Of a DNA stretch of 64,000 nt, positions 45,844-57,169 are shown one piece after another; within the stretch, counting starts at the first letter, position 1, and each line of letters begins with the position of its first letter. The stretch lies in the NCBI GenBank assembly GCA_963920705.1, contig OY987231.1, positions 9,487,816 through 9,551,815 on the forward strand. Reading direction: 5' to 3'. The DNA is from Odiellus spinosus (Eukaryota; Arthropoda; Arachnida; Opiliones; Phalangiidae). The translations under genes and the position numbers were made by a program. Under the pieces are notes generated by a model. That model was not told the origin of the DNA, did no database searches, and worked only from the letters and a program-made list of their open reading frames with translations.

Positions 45844-48447
45844 ATGAATTTAAAGTGTTCGAAAAGTGATTGTTCATTCCCTCATGTAAAATTTACTTGT
45901 TGTGGAAAGTATTTTAAATGCTTTGGCTCTTTTAAGAGCCACGCTCATAGAAAACACAAATCTGAATTAAATATAGGAACAAAAAATATCATAAGTTCAG
46001 ATATAAATGAAAGGGAGGTTTTGCGATGTGTAATACCGCAGTGTAACTATGAGTGTAGTGTTTTAAAAACCTTCTACTGTCACTTAAAAGTCCACATAAA
46101 GGAAGGCTTCACCGTTTCTTGCCCAATTAAAGAATGTAAAGCAACTCAATACACTACATCAGCATCCTTAAGTTGCCATTTAAGTCGCAAACACAAATCA
46201 AGCCTTAAGATACATTCAGAGCCCAGATGTAAAAAACAAGATATGGCCAATCATTTTGTCATTAGAAATGATGAAATCGATGAATCTGTAGGCCACATAT
46301 TTGAAGAGTATCAGCCAGAGGACAGTCAAATTGAATCGAATAACTTTGAGGATAATTTAGGCATGTTTTTCCTGAAACTTCAAGCAGAAAAATTCTTACC
46401 CAGTAGTACAATACAATTTATTGCCGAAGAGATGTCCAGTTTGATGTATGTTGAAAAATCTCTAATTGCGAATAGAATACATACGAATCTAATCGCAGGC
46501 GGAGTGAGTGAAGACGCGATTACCAGAGTCATGGATGTATTTTCTCAAACAGATATTATGGAAATGGCAATTGAAAAATTAAAAACTACTCATCTTCGAC
46601 ATAATTTCATCAAGAAGACTTTGAATTATGTCAGCCCTGTCCAAATTTTTATTGGGTATGAAAATGGGATAAAGACGTTTTATCATTACGTACCCATAAA
46701 GGATTCTTTGACAACATTAATATCCAACAAGGAAGTGGCCAAAATCCTCAATTTCCCTAAACCAACTTTTGTGCCTGGCAAAAATCAAATTCTAGAAGAC
46801 ATCAGCGATGGAGAGGTGTTTTGTCGTGACTACATGTACATTGAAGATAGCAAACAATTTATTCATCTCTTAATTTTTCAAGACGCTTTCGAGACAGTCA
46901 ATCCATTGGGGTCTGCAAGGTGTATACACAAGATTGTGGGAGTGTATTACACTTTGATTAATATACCCGTGGAGTACAGATCAACAATTAACCACATACA
47001 GCTTATCTTATTGTGTAGAGATTCTTATTTTAAAGATGTCAATAATTGCCTTAAAAAGCTAGTCAGTGATCTTAAAGTTCTGGAAACTGAAGGCTTGGAT
47101 ATTGGGGGTAAAAGGTACAAAGTTTTTTTAACCAGCCTTATTGGGGATAATCTTGGAAATCACGAAATCGGAGGATTTCAGAAACACTTTACTCACGGAC
47201 ATATATGTCGCTTCTGTCTTGTTACATCGGACAAGCTTCATGAAAACGGACCATTCCCAGGTAGAACCCCTGATAATTATAGAGAATGTATTGACGATTT
47301 AGTTGAAAGACCCGAGTTGAAATCAGTGAACGGGATAACGAGACAATCAATCTTAAATGATCTAAAATATTTCCACGTGTGCAATCCTGGATTAGGCCCT
47401 TGTGTAGCTCATGACTTATTTGAGGGTGTTGTGGGTTACGATTTGTATCAGTTCTTAAAACACTTTATTTATAAAAACAAATGGTTTTCATGGAACTATT
47501 TTAATTGGAAACTATCGAAATTTAAATATGTAGGGAAAGATGCCGCTAATAAGCCCTGTGCTGCTAGACCAAATTGTCCAAAGCTAACCGGAGATGCTTC
47601 TCAGATCTGGTGCCTTTTGAGGCTTCTATCTATAATCATAAAAGATAAGATAAGAGACTATTTAGATCCAGTTTGGAATCTTTACCTGCAACTGAAAAAG
47701 ATAGTAGAAATAGTAATGGCTCCAAAAATTTCAAAAATCGACATCGGGCTATTGGTAGTTTTGCTCTGGCAATATAAAAACGACCTCTTGAACATTTTCC
47801 CAAATTACAAATTAAAAGCAAAACACCATTACTTTTTAGAACACTACCCTGAGCTTATTCTACACTATGGGCCCCTGATACGTATTTGGACACTTCGCTT
47901 TGAGAGTAAACATTCCGTATATAAAAAAATTGCGCAAAACACAAAAAATTTTGTGAATATCACAAAAACCCTGTCAGAAAAACACCAAATGCAGCAAGCT
48001 TATTATATGGCTGGAACACCATTTCCACCCTCTGTTAATTACTTAAGCTCCAGTTTAAATGAAGGTCCAATTTCGATTGAGCTGCAGCAAGAATTGTTAA
48101 GATGTAACCTTCGAAGTGAAAACGCTTTTTATTTAAAAAAAGTGGATTACAAGGGAACGAATTATGAAAAAGGTCACTTTGTGGTTACGGAGTCTTCCGA
48201 AGACCACTTGTTATTTGGATGCATAAATACAATGGTTATATACAAATCTGGAATTGAAGAAGTGTTATGTTTCGTCACATTATTCGAGTCAAACCATTGT
48301 CTAAATTTACACGTTTATGAGCTAAGTGAGACCAATCGTGCTTTGCTAATAAATATCAATAATTTATCTGATTATTACCCTTTACCATGTTATGAAATGA
48401 GTGGAAAGAAAATAATAACACTTAAGCACAATGTTCAGCACTGTTAA
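45844..48447 (+). CDS. CACTA-type transposase-like protein with N-terminal zinc fingers (867 aa)
   Basis: This is a single long exon. C2H2-like fingers are seen at residues 62-84 (C-x4-C-x12-H-x3-H) and 93-117, with a Cys/His-rich segment before them at about 5-38. They probably bind the element's terminal repeats. The large remaining region carries LLIFQDAFETVNPLGSARCI, then LIGDNLGNHEIGGFQKHF with HICRFCLV, then CVAHDLFEGVV, and FESKHSVYKKIAQNTKNF. The DAFE/NPLGS and CRxC features are of the EnSpm/CACTA transposase type and supply acidic residues for a DDE-like active site, although I cannot assign them one by one. The TATTTTCAG before the ATG suggests a spliced 5' leader. Domain recognition is by eye. 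The position inside matched CACTG termini supports it. Confidence 0.8.
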   Translation: MNLKCSKSDCSFPHVKFTCCGKYFKCFGSFKSHAHRKHKSELNIGTKNIISSDINEREVLRCVIPQCNYECSVLKTFYCHLKVHIKEGFTVSCPIKECKATQYTTSASLSCHLSRKHKSSLKIHSEPRCKKQDMANHFVIRNDEIDESVGHIFEEYQPEDSQIESNNFEDNLGMFFLKLQAEKFLPSSTIQFIAEEMSSLMYVEKSLIANRIHTNLIAGGVSEDAITRVMDVFSQTDIMEMAIEKLKTTHLRHNFIKKTLNYVSPVQIFIGYENGIKTFYHYVPIKDSLTTLISNKEVAKILNFPKPTFVPGKNQILEDISDGEVFCRDYMYIEDSKQFIHLLIFQDAFETVNPLGSARCIHKIVGVYYTLINIPVEYRSTINHIQLILLCRDSYFKDVNNCLKKLVSDLKVLETEGLDIGGKRYKVFLTSLIGDNLGNHEIGGFQKHFTHGHICRFCLVTSDKLHENGPFPGRTPDNYRECIDDLVERPELKSVNGITRQSILNDLKYFHVCNPGLGPCVAHDLFEGVVGYDLYQFLKHFIYKNKWFSWNYFNWKLSKFKYVGKDAANKPCAARPNCPKLTGDASQIWCLLRLLSIIIKDKIRDYLDPVWNLYLQLKKIVEIVMAPKISKIDIGLLVVLLWQYKNDLLNIFPNYKLKAKHHYFLEHYPELILHYGPLIRIWTLRFESKHSVYKKIAQNTKNFVNITKTLSEKHQMQQAYYMAGTPFPPSVNYLSSSLNEGPISIELQQELLRCNLRSENAFYLKKVDYKGTNYEKGHFVVTESSEDHLLFGCINTMVIYKSGIEEVLCFVTLFESNHCLNLHVYELSETNRALLININNLSDYYPLPCYEMSGKKIITLKHNVQHC

Positions 48448-49204
48448 AAAATATTAATAAGTTAGGTTTGGTTTATTAAAATTTAAAATATTTAAATATT
48501 TAATTCTCTGTAATATAGTAACAAAATGTGAATTATGTGCAGTTATAAAACCAATCGGCTTTACATATATGCCGTTCTGAGAACGGTATGTGGGGTAACT
48601 GCTTTAGTGTCAATAAAATGATAACTATCAGCTTTTCTCAATATATTTTGTAAAAGATTTCCTTAACTACTATAATTTTCACCTAAAAACTCTATTTTTT
48701 AAGAATTTATCTGGTTCGCTCCCAAGTATCATCTCCAAGAAAATGCTGCGGTTCTGGTATCAAATGGGTTATAGAAAACATTTTAGCAAAAAGCAATAAA
48801 ATAAAGTTAAAACGGGCTCACCGTCCCTTCATTTTATTGCTCTTTCCGATGACCAGAATTATCGTTCGCTTGCTCGTGCCCTAAAAGGGTTTATTTGGGG
48901 ATTTCATATCCTTATATTTTTAGAATTATTTGTTACTCCAGCGATTGCACGCACGTGCATCCCCAACCGAGATATCTATATAACTTTCTATAACTCTAAT
49001 TATAAAATGGCACGAATGTGTTATTTTGAAAAAAATTGGCGTAAAGGAATAGTCTACGATTTTTGTTTCACTGATTTTTCACGTCTGAAGAATTTGTGTA
49101 AAGATTCAATTGTGAATTCTGGCCGTTAAATGCTAGTGTTAGCATTGAGTACTTAGGAAAACGTTTCGTATAAACTTCACTAATATCTTAAATTGTATTT
49201 GCAG
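48448..49204. other. Intergenic stretch within the CACTA element
   Basis: Sequence between the transposase gene and the second gene. AATAAA motifs occur near 48613 and 48797. A TTTGCAG acceptor lies directly before the ATG of the second gene, so that gene too probably has a non-coding 5' exon. Nothing else was recognised. Confidence 0.5.
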
Positions 49205-51996
49205 ATGGAGGATAGAGAACCTTTAGGGAATAGTTCGGGTTCTTTGGGAAATGATGTCAATCCTTTAGAAGACAGAGAACCGTTAGAGAATTGTTCGGGT
49301 TCTTTGGGAAACGAAGTCGCTCCTTTAGAAGATATTCTAAAAACTACTCTAAAAAACATTATAACCAAGGCCTTACCCACGCTTGATTCATCAGTTGTTG
49401 ACGTTGTAGTAAACTTATTGATTCTAATTGGTGTGGAAAACGTATACGACGTGCAACATGTTGTGGAATTGGACCTAAAAGATACTGGTTTAAAACCGTT
49501 GCAAATTCGCAAACTAATTCAGTATTCAAAGACATTTGATAAATCAAATAAAACTGAAATTGTATCAAGTGCAGTACCAAGTGCTATACCAAGTGTTGTA
49601 CTAAGTAAGTTTCACGTCACAATTTTTGCAAAATGTATTTTAATCGAACCCATTTCTAAACTTTGAAAAGCTGAAAATCGAAGTTCATTATATGAGCCTT
49701 CAACCAGTAACCAAGCTGGAACAAGTGGTTCAAAGAATGACCAGGAAACAGCTCCTAACCAGGTAACCTAGTTTATTTAGCTTATTTAATAATAACGGTA
49801 GCTAAAAAAATTCCGTATGATTTTGAGTATATATTTGAATATTTGATGTCCAGAGCCAAAATCCATGTGGATTGTCTGCTTATGTTCAATTATCCTTTTC
49901 AGATTCTGGAAATATCCAACGAGAACTGGGCCGATAAATACAACCTAAGAATTGAAATTTTCACAAAACCTCTCCAGCGAAACCTAATGAAAAATATTGA
50001 TTTGAGTTTGAAGGACCGCAGTTTAATTGTTAGACAATTAGTTGATGACTCGTTGAAAAAATGTATCAGACTATCAAGGGGCGATATGCGTAAAATTGCC
50101 AGTCATTTTACAAAGAGATTTCCTAATGCCATTGTAGACAAGGTTAGGGGAAAAACAATCGGTTCTGGGATAAGTTGTTTTGTCCAACAACTTTATAATC
50201 GGTTAGAACACCTTTCTCGACAAACGGAAAATGCCATGCCTCGCGTGAAAGACTTAAGGAAGACCAAAAAACCAAGGCTGGAACTAGAAAACTCCGAACA
50301 TTACAAATTCAACCCTGAAACCAGCGAAGAAGATTTGAACAAGTGTGAAAACATAAGAAAAGAACTCCTGGAACTTCATTTGAATATGAACCCTCCCCTC
50401 GAAGAGGTTGAAGAAAAAATGAAACTCTCATACCATCTTCAAAGGTCGGATATTAACAAGGGTATTGACATGAAAGAAATTAAAATTAGGTGGCCATTTC
50501 TATTTACGTCAACTGGTATGAAAGCTCACCTTCAAGAACTTTTAGGACAAAATGTTCTTAAGTTTTTTGTGGATTTTTTTAAAGAAAAATGCCCCTTGTT
50601 CTTGAACTTTTTTGGACAAAGCAAAAAAAAAATTTGCATTGACATAATTGAAAATTTAAAAAAAGGAGAACATACAAATGCAAAATTAATTGGATCTGTT
50701 TTGCTAATGATAATGAATCATTTCAAGGAAGATCCTCAAAAAATATTTCCAACATTTGAAGTAAGCAAATTATTGTTGGTTTTTAAGCTATAAATTGACG
50801 TTTTTTTTTAATTTTAACTGTTTCTTATTCCTTCAGCCAGGTACAGCCACTTCGGAAATGTTAAAGAAAACGGAGAAGTATTCCACTTTGATTGTCATTG
50901 GTAATTTCTTATTTAAATACTAAATTGATAGAGGTATTAGTGTCTGATTATTTTGGAGTATGACCTTTTTCCGTTAAAAGTGTCGGGGTCGCTTAAAGGA
51001 GCAAGATAATATACAGTTTACTCTAAAAACTCGCGGTGATTTCGCTAGATTTATACTTTTATATTCTTCAATTTAACAATGCTATGACGTCAGGATTCTG
51101 TCGGAAAAAACGGCAGCCTGACTCGCTGGATAAAGAATCGATCTTTTTAGGCATCAGCGCGTGTTTAATTAAAAAAATGAAGAAAACTAGTTTCTGAAGC
51201 AGATATTTTCCAATGGTTTCATCAAATTGTTGATATGATAAAATTATTAACATTGATATCTGAGAAAACTACAAAACTACACATTTTCTTGTTTCTCTAG
51301 TGTCCCCGATACATTAAAAAGATTTCATCCAAATCAAAAAAATTTAAAAACTTGTGCAACTCTCTTTTTAAGTGTGAAAAATAATTTATTTTCTTTGCTT
51401 ATTTTAGGGGAGAGTTTGCTAACTGCATCGCATTTTATGCTAGTCGCTGACAACACTGTCTTAAATGAATACATTCCTGGAGATGATATATCCACAGCTA
51501 TTGGGATGTTCTTTGGAGTATATTATATAATTAACATGCATTATCCCAGTGATTGCCCAGCAACGTTGGAATTTCTTCAGAGGTATATATTTTCCTTTGG
51601 CTATCTGCATAGGTTACAAAATGGGGCGCCGAACAATCATCTAAAACGCAAGCTTTTTTTAACTAGGCATAAGTGATACTCGCGTTCGCTGATTGGTTCG
51701 CCCACACATAAAAATTTCAATAGGTTTCAGCTAATCCTACCCATGTATGATAAAAAATATTTATAAAGTAATATTTAGTGGTAATTTCTTTTAGTTTAGA
51801 CCTTTTAGATAAGAGATAGATAAAAAATAACTTGTTAGACTTCATTCTCACTTAGAAACTATATTTTATGTTTTTTTTTTACAGATTTGTGGCGATTATT
51901 AACCCGCAAGATCCAAAGGACCTTGTTAACACCAAAGTCATAGGCCTATTTAATAAAATATCGGCGCTGGAATGGACGCAGTTTAAACTGACCTAA
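49205..51996 (+). CDS. Second CACTA-element gene, six exons (566 aa), function unknown
   Basis: Exons are 49205-49604, 49671-49762, 49903-50760, 50837-50900, 51408-51582 and 51885-51996 (TAA). All have GT-AG borders and the phases agree throughout, for 1701 nt in total. The N-terminus repeats MEDREPLGNSSGSLGN as EDREPLENCSGSLGN. It is followed by a helical stretch (LLILIGVENVYDVQHVVELD to LRIRKL-like LQIRKLIQYSK) that resembles a SAM domain. The third exon is charged and lysine-rich (KDLRKTKKPRLELE), and the C-terminus runs STLIVIGESLLTASHFMLVA to WTQFKLT. I do not recognise the full protein. As a second gene in a CACTA element it may be a partner of the transposase (inference). The acceptor of exon 2 (GAAAAG) is weak. 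Confidence 0.65.
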
Positions 51997-52069
51997 ATTA
52001 AAATATTTTCCTAATTTTTCGAAGGTTTTAAGAATGTCAATTTTGTTTTTAAATAAATCGAATTTTTAC

Positions 52070-53204
52070 TGATGTGCGATTTATTTTTGACAGGCGTTTC
52101 AGTAGAATATAAAACTTAATGCAAATTTTCCAGACTCCTAATTGAATTTTTACAGATTGTTTTATAGAATATGTAAAATTATCTGAAAAAAATACACGCG
52201 TCCAAACTGTATTTTTTACCGACTTTTATATATAATATATAACATTTATTGTAAACAATACAAAACTCCCCACTGTACTTTTTGCAGACTTTTCAAAATA
52301 ATATATAAAAAAGGTAAAATATATTGGCCTCGCAACTGTAATTTTTGCCGATTTCTCAGTAGAATATATATATCTAATGAAAAATATACAGGATTCCCGC
52401 TTGTATTTTTTACCAACATTTCAGTAGAACCTATGTTTAATGTAAAATATACAGGCCTAGCAACTGTATTTTTTACGGAGCTCTCAATATAATATAGATA
52501 ATAATCAGTAAAATATACAGGACTCCGAACTGTGTTTTTTACAGACTACTCAGTAGAATATATAAAATTTTAGTAAATTATACTGGATATCCAACTGTGT
52601 TTTTACAGGCTTTTCTATATAATATAGAAAATAATCAGTAAAATGTAAAGGACTCCGAACTGTGTTTTTTACAGACTACTCAGTAGAATATATAAAATTT
52701 CATGTAAATTATACTGGATTCCAAACTTTATCTTTTACAGGCTTTTAAATATAATATAGAAAATAATCAGTAAAATGTACAGGACTCCGAACTGAGTTTT
52801 TTACAGACTACTCAGTAAAATATATAAAATTTCATGTAAATTATACTGGATTCCCAACTGTATTTTTTACAGACTTTTCTATATCAAATAGAAAATGATC
52901 AGTAAAATATACAGGACTCCGAACTGTGTTTTTACAGACTTTTCAGTAGCAAATATATATATTAATGTAAAATATACAGACTCCCAAATGTTGTTTTTAC
53001 AGACTTGAACATAGAATATACAACATCGACAGCAAAATATACCGATTTTTTTACTGTATTTTTTATTTATACTTCATGTAGAACTTATAGGTTATTCTCT
53101 GTAGGCTATTTTTGTGAAAGTCATGTAAAATCTACACATATATCCTGGCTACACATGCGTCCATAACTTTCCTGTAATTTCTACAGACCATTTTTCTCTC
53201 AGTG
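52070..53204. repeat. Right subterminal repeats of the CACTA element
   Basis: About 14 degenerate copies of a 70-80-bp unit include ACTGTATTTTTTACAGACTT and AATCAGTAAAATATACAGGA. Several carry CAGTAGAATATATAAAATTT. The left end has the related but less regular set TGTAAAATTTGCA / ACAGATTATAATAATGT. These are probable transposase binding sites. Confidence 0.75.
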
Positions 53205-53595
53205 TAAGTTTACAATTCATGATTTTGATCATCATGGATCGAGGCCCTCCGATTTCCCCCTACACTAATTTATCTCCTCAGCGCATCTACTACCAGGACC
53301 GTCACATCATTTCGTACGCGTCCTACAGAAAACTAAATTTTTTGCCGGCCGCCTACTTAACTCGAAATCTTTTACTTAAAAGCCACTAAAGTTTGAAATC
53401 TTTGAGAAAATTAACTTCGCCCGCGGTTTTAATTAAGAACTTAATTTCGAACGCGAAAACAAATCGTCACGTTTTTGTTTTTATTCAACCCGTGTGACCT
53501 TAACGTAGACACGTATCACTCGCGTGTTATATCTTTAGCAAAATAAACTATGGTTCGTTGAAACGTTAATATAACCGTTCAGTGAATAAACACCG

Positions 53596-53603
53596 TATAA
53601 ATA
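53596..53603 (+). promoter_or_regulatory. Candidate TATA box, upstream site, unit 4
   Basis: TATAAATA with CTCTACCCCC and GGTGCTTGAATG downstream, the same as at 29432. It lies 3.5 kb before exon A of gene 4 because of the spacer duplication. Confidence 0.25.
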
Positions 53604-55554
53604 CTCTACCCCCTTCACGGTGCTTGAATGTTTTATCATATTTGCATGGGAATGAAAGGCAAAAACGGATCTTTATTACTGATTAAACAGAAAATGTTAT
53701 TAAATGTGGCGAAATATAAAAGAAATTTTGATACTAAGACACGTTTATAGGTAGAGCATTTTCTTAGGGTCTTTGCGTGTACAAAATAAACATGAGTGAC
53801 AGTCAACTAAACTTCTTAAAGGGTGAAACGCGACTAAATCCAAAATATCAATATAGAAATACATATATATACTTAGTTTTAATACATTTAAAACACGTTT
53901 TCTACCTGCTAAAATTACGAACTACAAAATATCGCAAATCGAAAGCTCCGTGAAGTTCCGTGTGGGGTCTTTAATTTAAAGGAAGACTGAAAGAAAAGTC
54001 GAAAGCCCTATTTTCAAATCTTTTTTACGCAGCTTAATTACTTTAAAATTAAGGTTTTTAAATCATAAATTACGTTCACTAAAATGATTTTAAACTCTTA
54101 TTAAACCAAATTCATTGTTAACGATTAACGTAAGTACTAATCATTGATTCTCCGTAATGTAATCGGGGAACGCGAGCCTGGGGTAATGGGGAAGGAAAAT
54201 AGCTAGTTACGGATGTAAAGAGCTAGAAAATTAGTTTTTGCGGATAAAACCATGTATACATAAAATAATTTCAATTATTATTAATTAATTACGTTGTTAT
54301 ATCATATTATATAAGCGGTATCCGCGCAAAAGCGCACCTGGGTAATGGGGAGGGAAATTAGCTAATTACGGAAAAAAGCTAGAAAAATTGGTTTTTGCGG
54401 ATAAAACCATGTAATTTTCTTTCTGGGCGCAAAAGCTAATTACGGTAAGAAGCTAGAAAAATTGGTTTTTGCGGATAAAACCATGTAACTCTTTCTGGGC
54501 TTTGATTGTTTAAAATAATAAAATAATTTTAATTGCAGATAATTACGTTGTTATATCATAGTGTTTTGGCGTAATCTATTGATCGCAGTGCCGGCCAGCG
54601 CCGAGATTTTCGGGCCCATTTGTAAATTAGACACTTAAGAATTTCCAGGGCGAACGAAGCTACACTATCTGCCCTATTTTCTCATTCCTATCAGAGACGT
54701 ACACCCTTGCTAGTTACGAAATTGCAGTAAGGGACTGAGCACGCGTTATACTCATTAGCGATTATTCTTAAGTATACAATCCATGATTTTGATCATCATG
54801 GATCGAGCGATCCACTTCGATCTGAGGCCTACAGTGTTTTTTGGAAAATATATAATAATAATAATAAAACCTTTGAAGTAGTATAGACTAAATCTATTAA
54901 CTATAATTTTAAAGATATGAAATTGCTCTTTCTCTAACAATTAATTTGTGTCTTTTCACGGGTTTGATTCGAGTTAGATAAAGAGCCCTTTTTAAGGATG
55001 CGAAGCAACCTCTTTTTTGTATAATATAGATAATGCGTGAACTCGTGACGCTTAAAACGATTTCTGTCGATTTGAATATCGGTTGGATTTTACCGTTTTA
55101 AATCGATTAAGAAATGCTAGTGTGACAATAGCTATACTCTACCCCGATCACGAGTGCTTGAATGTTGTACATTTACGCGGGAGTGAAACGCAAACAGACC
55201 CACAATTCCTGATTAAACAAAAAAAGTAATTAAACGTGGCGAAAAGTAATCTTGATTATAAGACACGTATAGGTAGAGCATTATGTCTTTGCGTGCACAA
55301 AACACATACGAGTGACAATCAACTTAAAAGGGAGAGACACGGCTAAAGCTGGCTTTTCACTGGGCAAAAACCGCGCGGTTTTTTTGTTTTTCAAAAAAAA
55401 AAGCAAAAAAAAACCTTTTTTTTTTTTGCGAATTCCGCAAATTTGCGTCTTGACGCCTATTTCTATTTTTGCGATATTTTTGCCGCGTTTTTTTTTTTTT
55501 TTTTTTCTAGAATCTAGATCCAATCAGAGACCGCTTAGGGTTTACGTCATGTCA

Positions 55555-55562
55555 TATAAAAG
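55555..55562 (+). promoter_or_regulatory. Candidate TATA box of the Harbinger-like element
   Basis: TATAAAAG lies 35 bp after CCAATCAGA and 124 bp before the MADF-type ATG at 55686. The arrangement looks like a retained transposon promoter. Confidence 0.4.
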
Positions 55563-55685
55563 GAGGCGCTTGTCAAATTCATCAGACGACGTCCATCGGC
55601 CATGCTTTTATTTTTTAACCCTTAGCATTGAAATTTGTGTTGAACTATTTAAAGATTAGATAAACAGCAGTCTAATTATCCAAGT

Positions 55686-55865
55686 ATGGCTATAAGTTCA
55701 GAAGAATTAATAGAGGAGATAAGGAAGTATAATTATTTATGGGATAAAGGGAATAATCAATACAAGGATATTAAGATGAAGAAGAACCTCCATTTTCCGA
55801 GAAAGACCAGAAAAGATTTTATTGATTTTTTTTTTTTTCGATTTGCGGGGAATCCGCGCGTTTAG
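55686..55865 (+). pseudogene. Truncated MADF-domain protein fragment (59 codons)
   Basis: The frame starts MAISSEELIEEIRKYNYLWD and continues KGNNQYKDIKMKKN. The order LI..I..Y..LWD......YKD is the start of a MADF domain, the DNA-binding domain of the Myb/SANT-like partner protein in PIF/Harbinger elements. The rest of the domain (expected W..IA) is replaced by unrelated sequence, a T tract and a stop just inside the right terminal repeat. A deletion derivative that cannot make a working protein. Confidence 0.55.
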
Positions 55866-56664
55866 CGCCCCACCCAGTAGAAACCCAAAACGAACATTTG
55901 CAAAAAAAAATTTTTTTTTCCTTATTTTTGCATCGCGAAAAAACCGCGCGGTTTTTGCCCAGTGAAAAGCCCGCTTTAAATCAAAACAAAAAAAAAAAAA
56001 AAAAAAAAAAAGTGGTCATAAAAATATCAAGAGTTTTTTCGAGCGCTTTAGTTAAAATGAATGTAATGGAACTCGGCATGATTTACTCGAAAGATAGAAC
56101 TGTAATTCAAAAACGGTTTCGTCTAAGTATTTAGTGTATGAAGTCCATGCTGGCAATAAAAATGTCGCGGACAAAATAAATTATTATTCATTTCAACGGA
56201 CGTAGACTTAGATGAAAAAAAAAAAAAAAGGAGTTGATTGTGGAGCAGCAAAGTTATTAAACTAATTACCTCTCCTCAGAAGAGGTAATAACTTTACACT
56301 GATATTTAAAGTCGATGGTAGCGTCGTTCCATAAACAATATACAAAAGGTAAGAAGGCTCTTCTTTACAATCAACAAATTAACTTTTTCATATTTAAATT
56401 TACGTAAATATAGACCATTGGTTAACGAAACTTTGTAAATAAATTTTAAAAATAATGATTTTGATAAAATCTTAAAATCATAACATAAGGCTAAACCTTA
56501 ATTGGTAATGGAATTTAGGCTCTAAGTCACCAATAGTAAACGTTTGCCTTATATTTTGGAAGCATATTTCGAATCATAATTAAAGTCCTTTTTCTTTTAA
56601 TATACCGCTGCTGGTATAGAGTGAACCTACATCATTATTCGGTCTTATCATAAAATCTCCAAAG

Positions 56665-56672
56665 TATAAATA
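56665..56672 (+). promoter_or_regulatory. Candidate TATA box, proximal site, gene 4
   Basis: TATAAATA with CTCTACCAGGTTCACTGGTG following, nearly identical to 30592, 0.5 kb before exon A. Confidence 0.35.
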
Positions 56673-57169
56673 TATACTCTACCAGGTTCACTGGTGCTCT
56701 AGTAAAGCTAGCATTTCAGCAGGCTGGAAACCCAAACAGACACCAAATACTAAAATGCATCGAAAATGTTTAATAAACGAAACCATTATTATAAGAAACG
56801 CCTCTACGAAAGTAATTAAAATAGGGTCTGTACGTGACTAAAATATATCTTATTATTCTGCGCTTATAACAATATTTAAGGTATAGTCTTTCGCAGTCTT
56901 GGAAACAGTAGTTGTTATTTCGAGACTGCGAAATAACATATATTTATGCAGCTTATTTTTGATACGAAAGTCGAAAATTTTTTAGTAGCTTTATGAGTCG
57001 TAATAAACTCTATCCACGAAAGGAGTTAACGGTTAAAAATATTCAAGCATTGAACTGTCAACTGTTTAAAATTAAATATCTCTCTCGAACCCATTTTAAA
57101 CCTTTTTCATTTACGGTGTATTATTTTAAACTTAAAAGCGGGCGCTTCAATATTTCTGGCGAAGTTAAG

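Larger units (their letters stand above)
41413..53204 (+). mobile_element. CACTA/EnSpm-like DNA transposon, 11.8 kb, apparently complete
   Basis: The termini CACTGAGAGAAAAA and TTTTTCTCTCAGTG are perfect inverted repeats. TA lies on both sides (41411-41412 and 53205-53206), and the empty paralogous site at 29041 has a single TA. Subterminal regions (about 41413-42080 and 52070-53204) hold many degenerate copies of a TGTATTTTTTACAGACTTTT / TGTAAAATATACAGGACTCC motif, as expected where a CACTA transposase binds. Two genes lie inside on the + strand, a zinc-finger transposase-like ORF and a six-exon gene. Both are open, so the copy may be recent and possibly autonomous (inference). A 22-bp minisatellite lies upstream of the first gene. 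Confidence 0.88.
55345..55977 (+). mobile_element. Non-autonomous PIF/Harbinger-like element carrying a MADF fragment
   Basis: Inverted ends of about 40 bp start AAAGCTGGCTTTTCACTGGG and continue with CAAAAACCGCGCGG. The right end is the complement with one change. Such GC-rich CTTTTCAC-type ends are known from ISL2EU-like members of the Harbinger group. The target duplication is TA or TAAA; the paralogue reads GGCTAAACCC. Inside are a CCAAT motif (55520), TATAAAAG (55555-55562) and the start of a MADF-type gene. Confidence 0.65.
53207..57169. other. Spacer between the CACTA element and IR gene 4
   Basis: About 53207-53940 resembles 29043-29775, the expected continuation of the array spacer. 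At about 53950-54780 the sequence jumps back and repeats 40790-41410, and about 54790-57169 then follows 29780-31094. The spacer is therefore a duplicated composite. A tandem duplication of GCTAATTACGG to CATGTAA lies at about 54357-54490. A decayed PIF/Harbinger-like element and two TATA-like motifs are inside. Confidence 0.6.

Noticed and set aside
55312..55659. 115-codon frame through the Harbinger-like element
   Set aside because: It crosses the terminal inverted repeat and long A and T tracts, and overlaps the TATA box. Low-complexity residues dominate.
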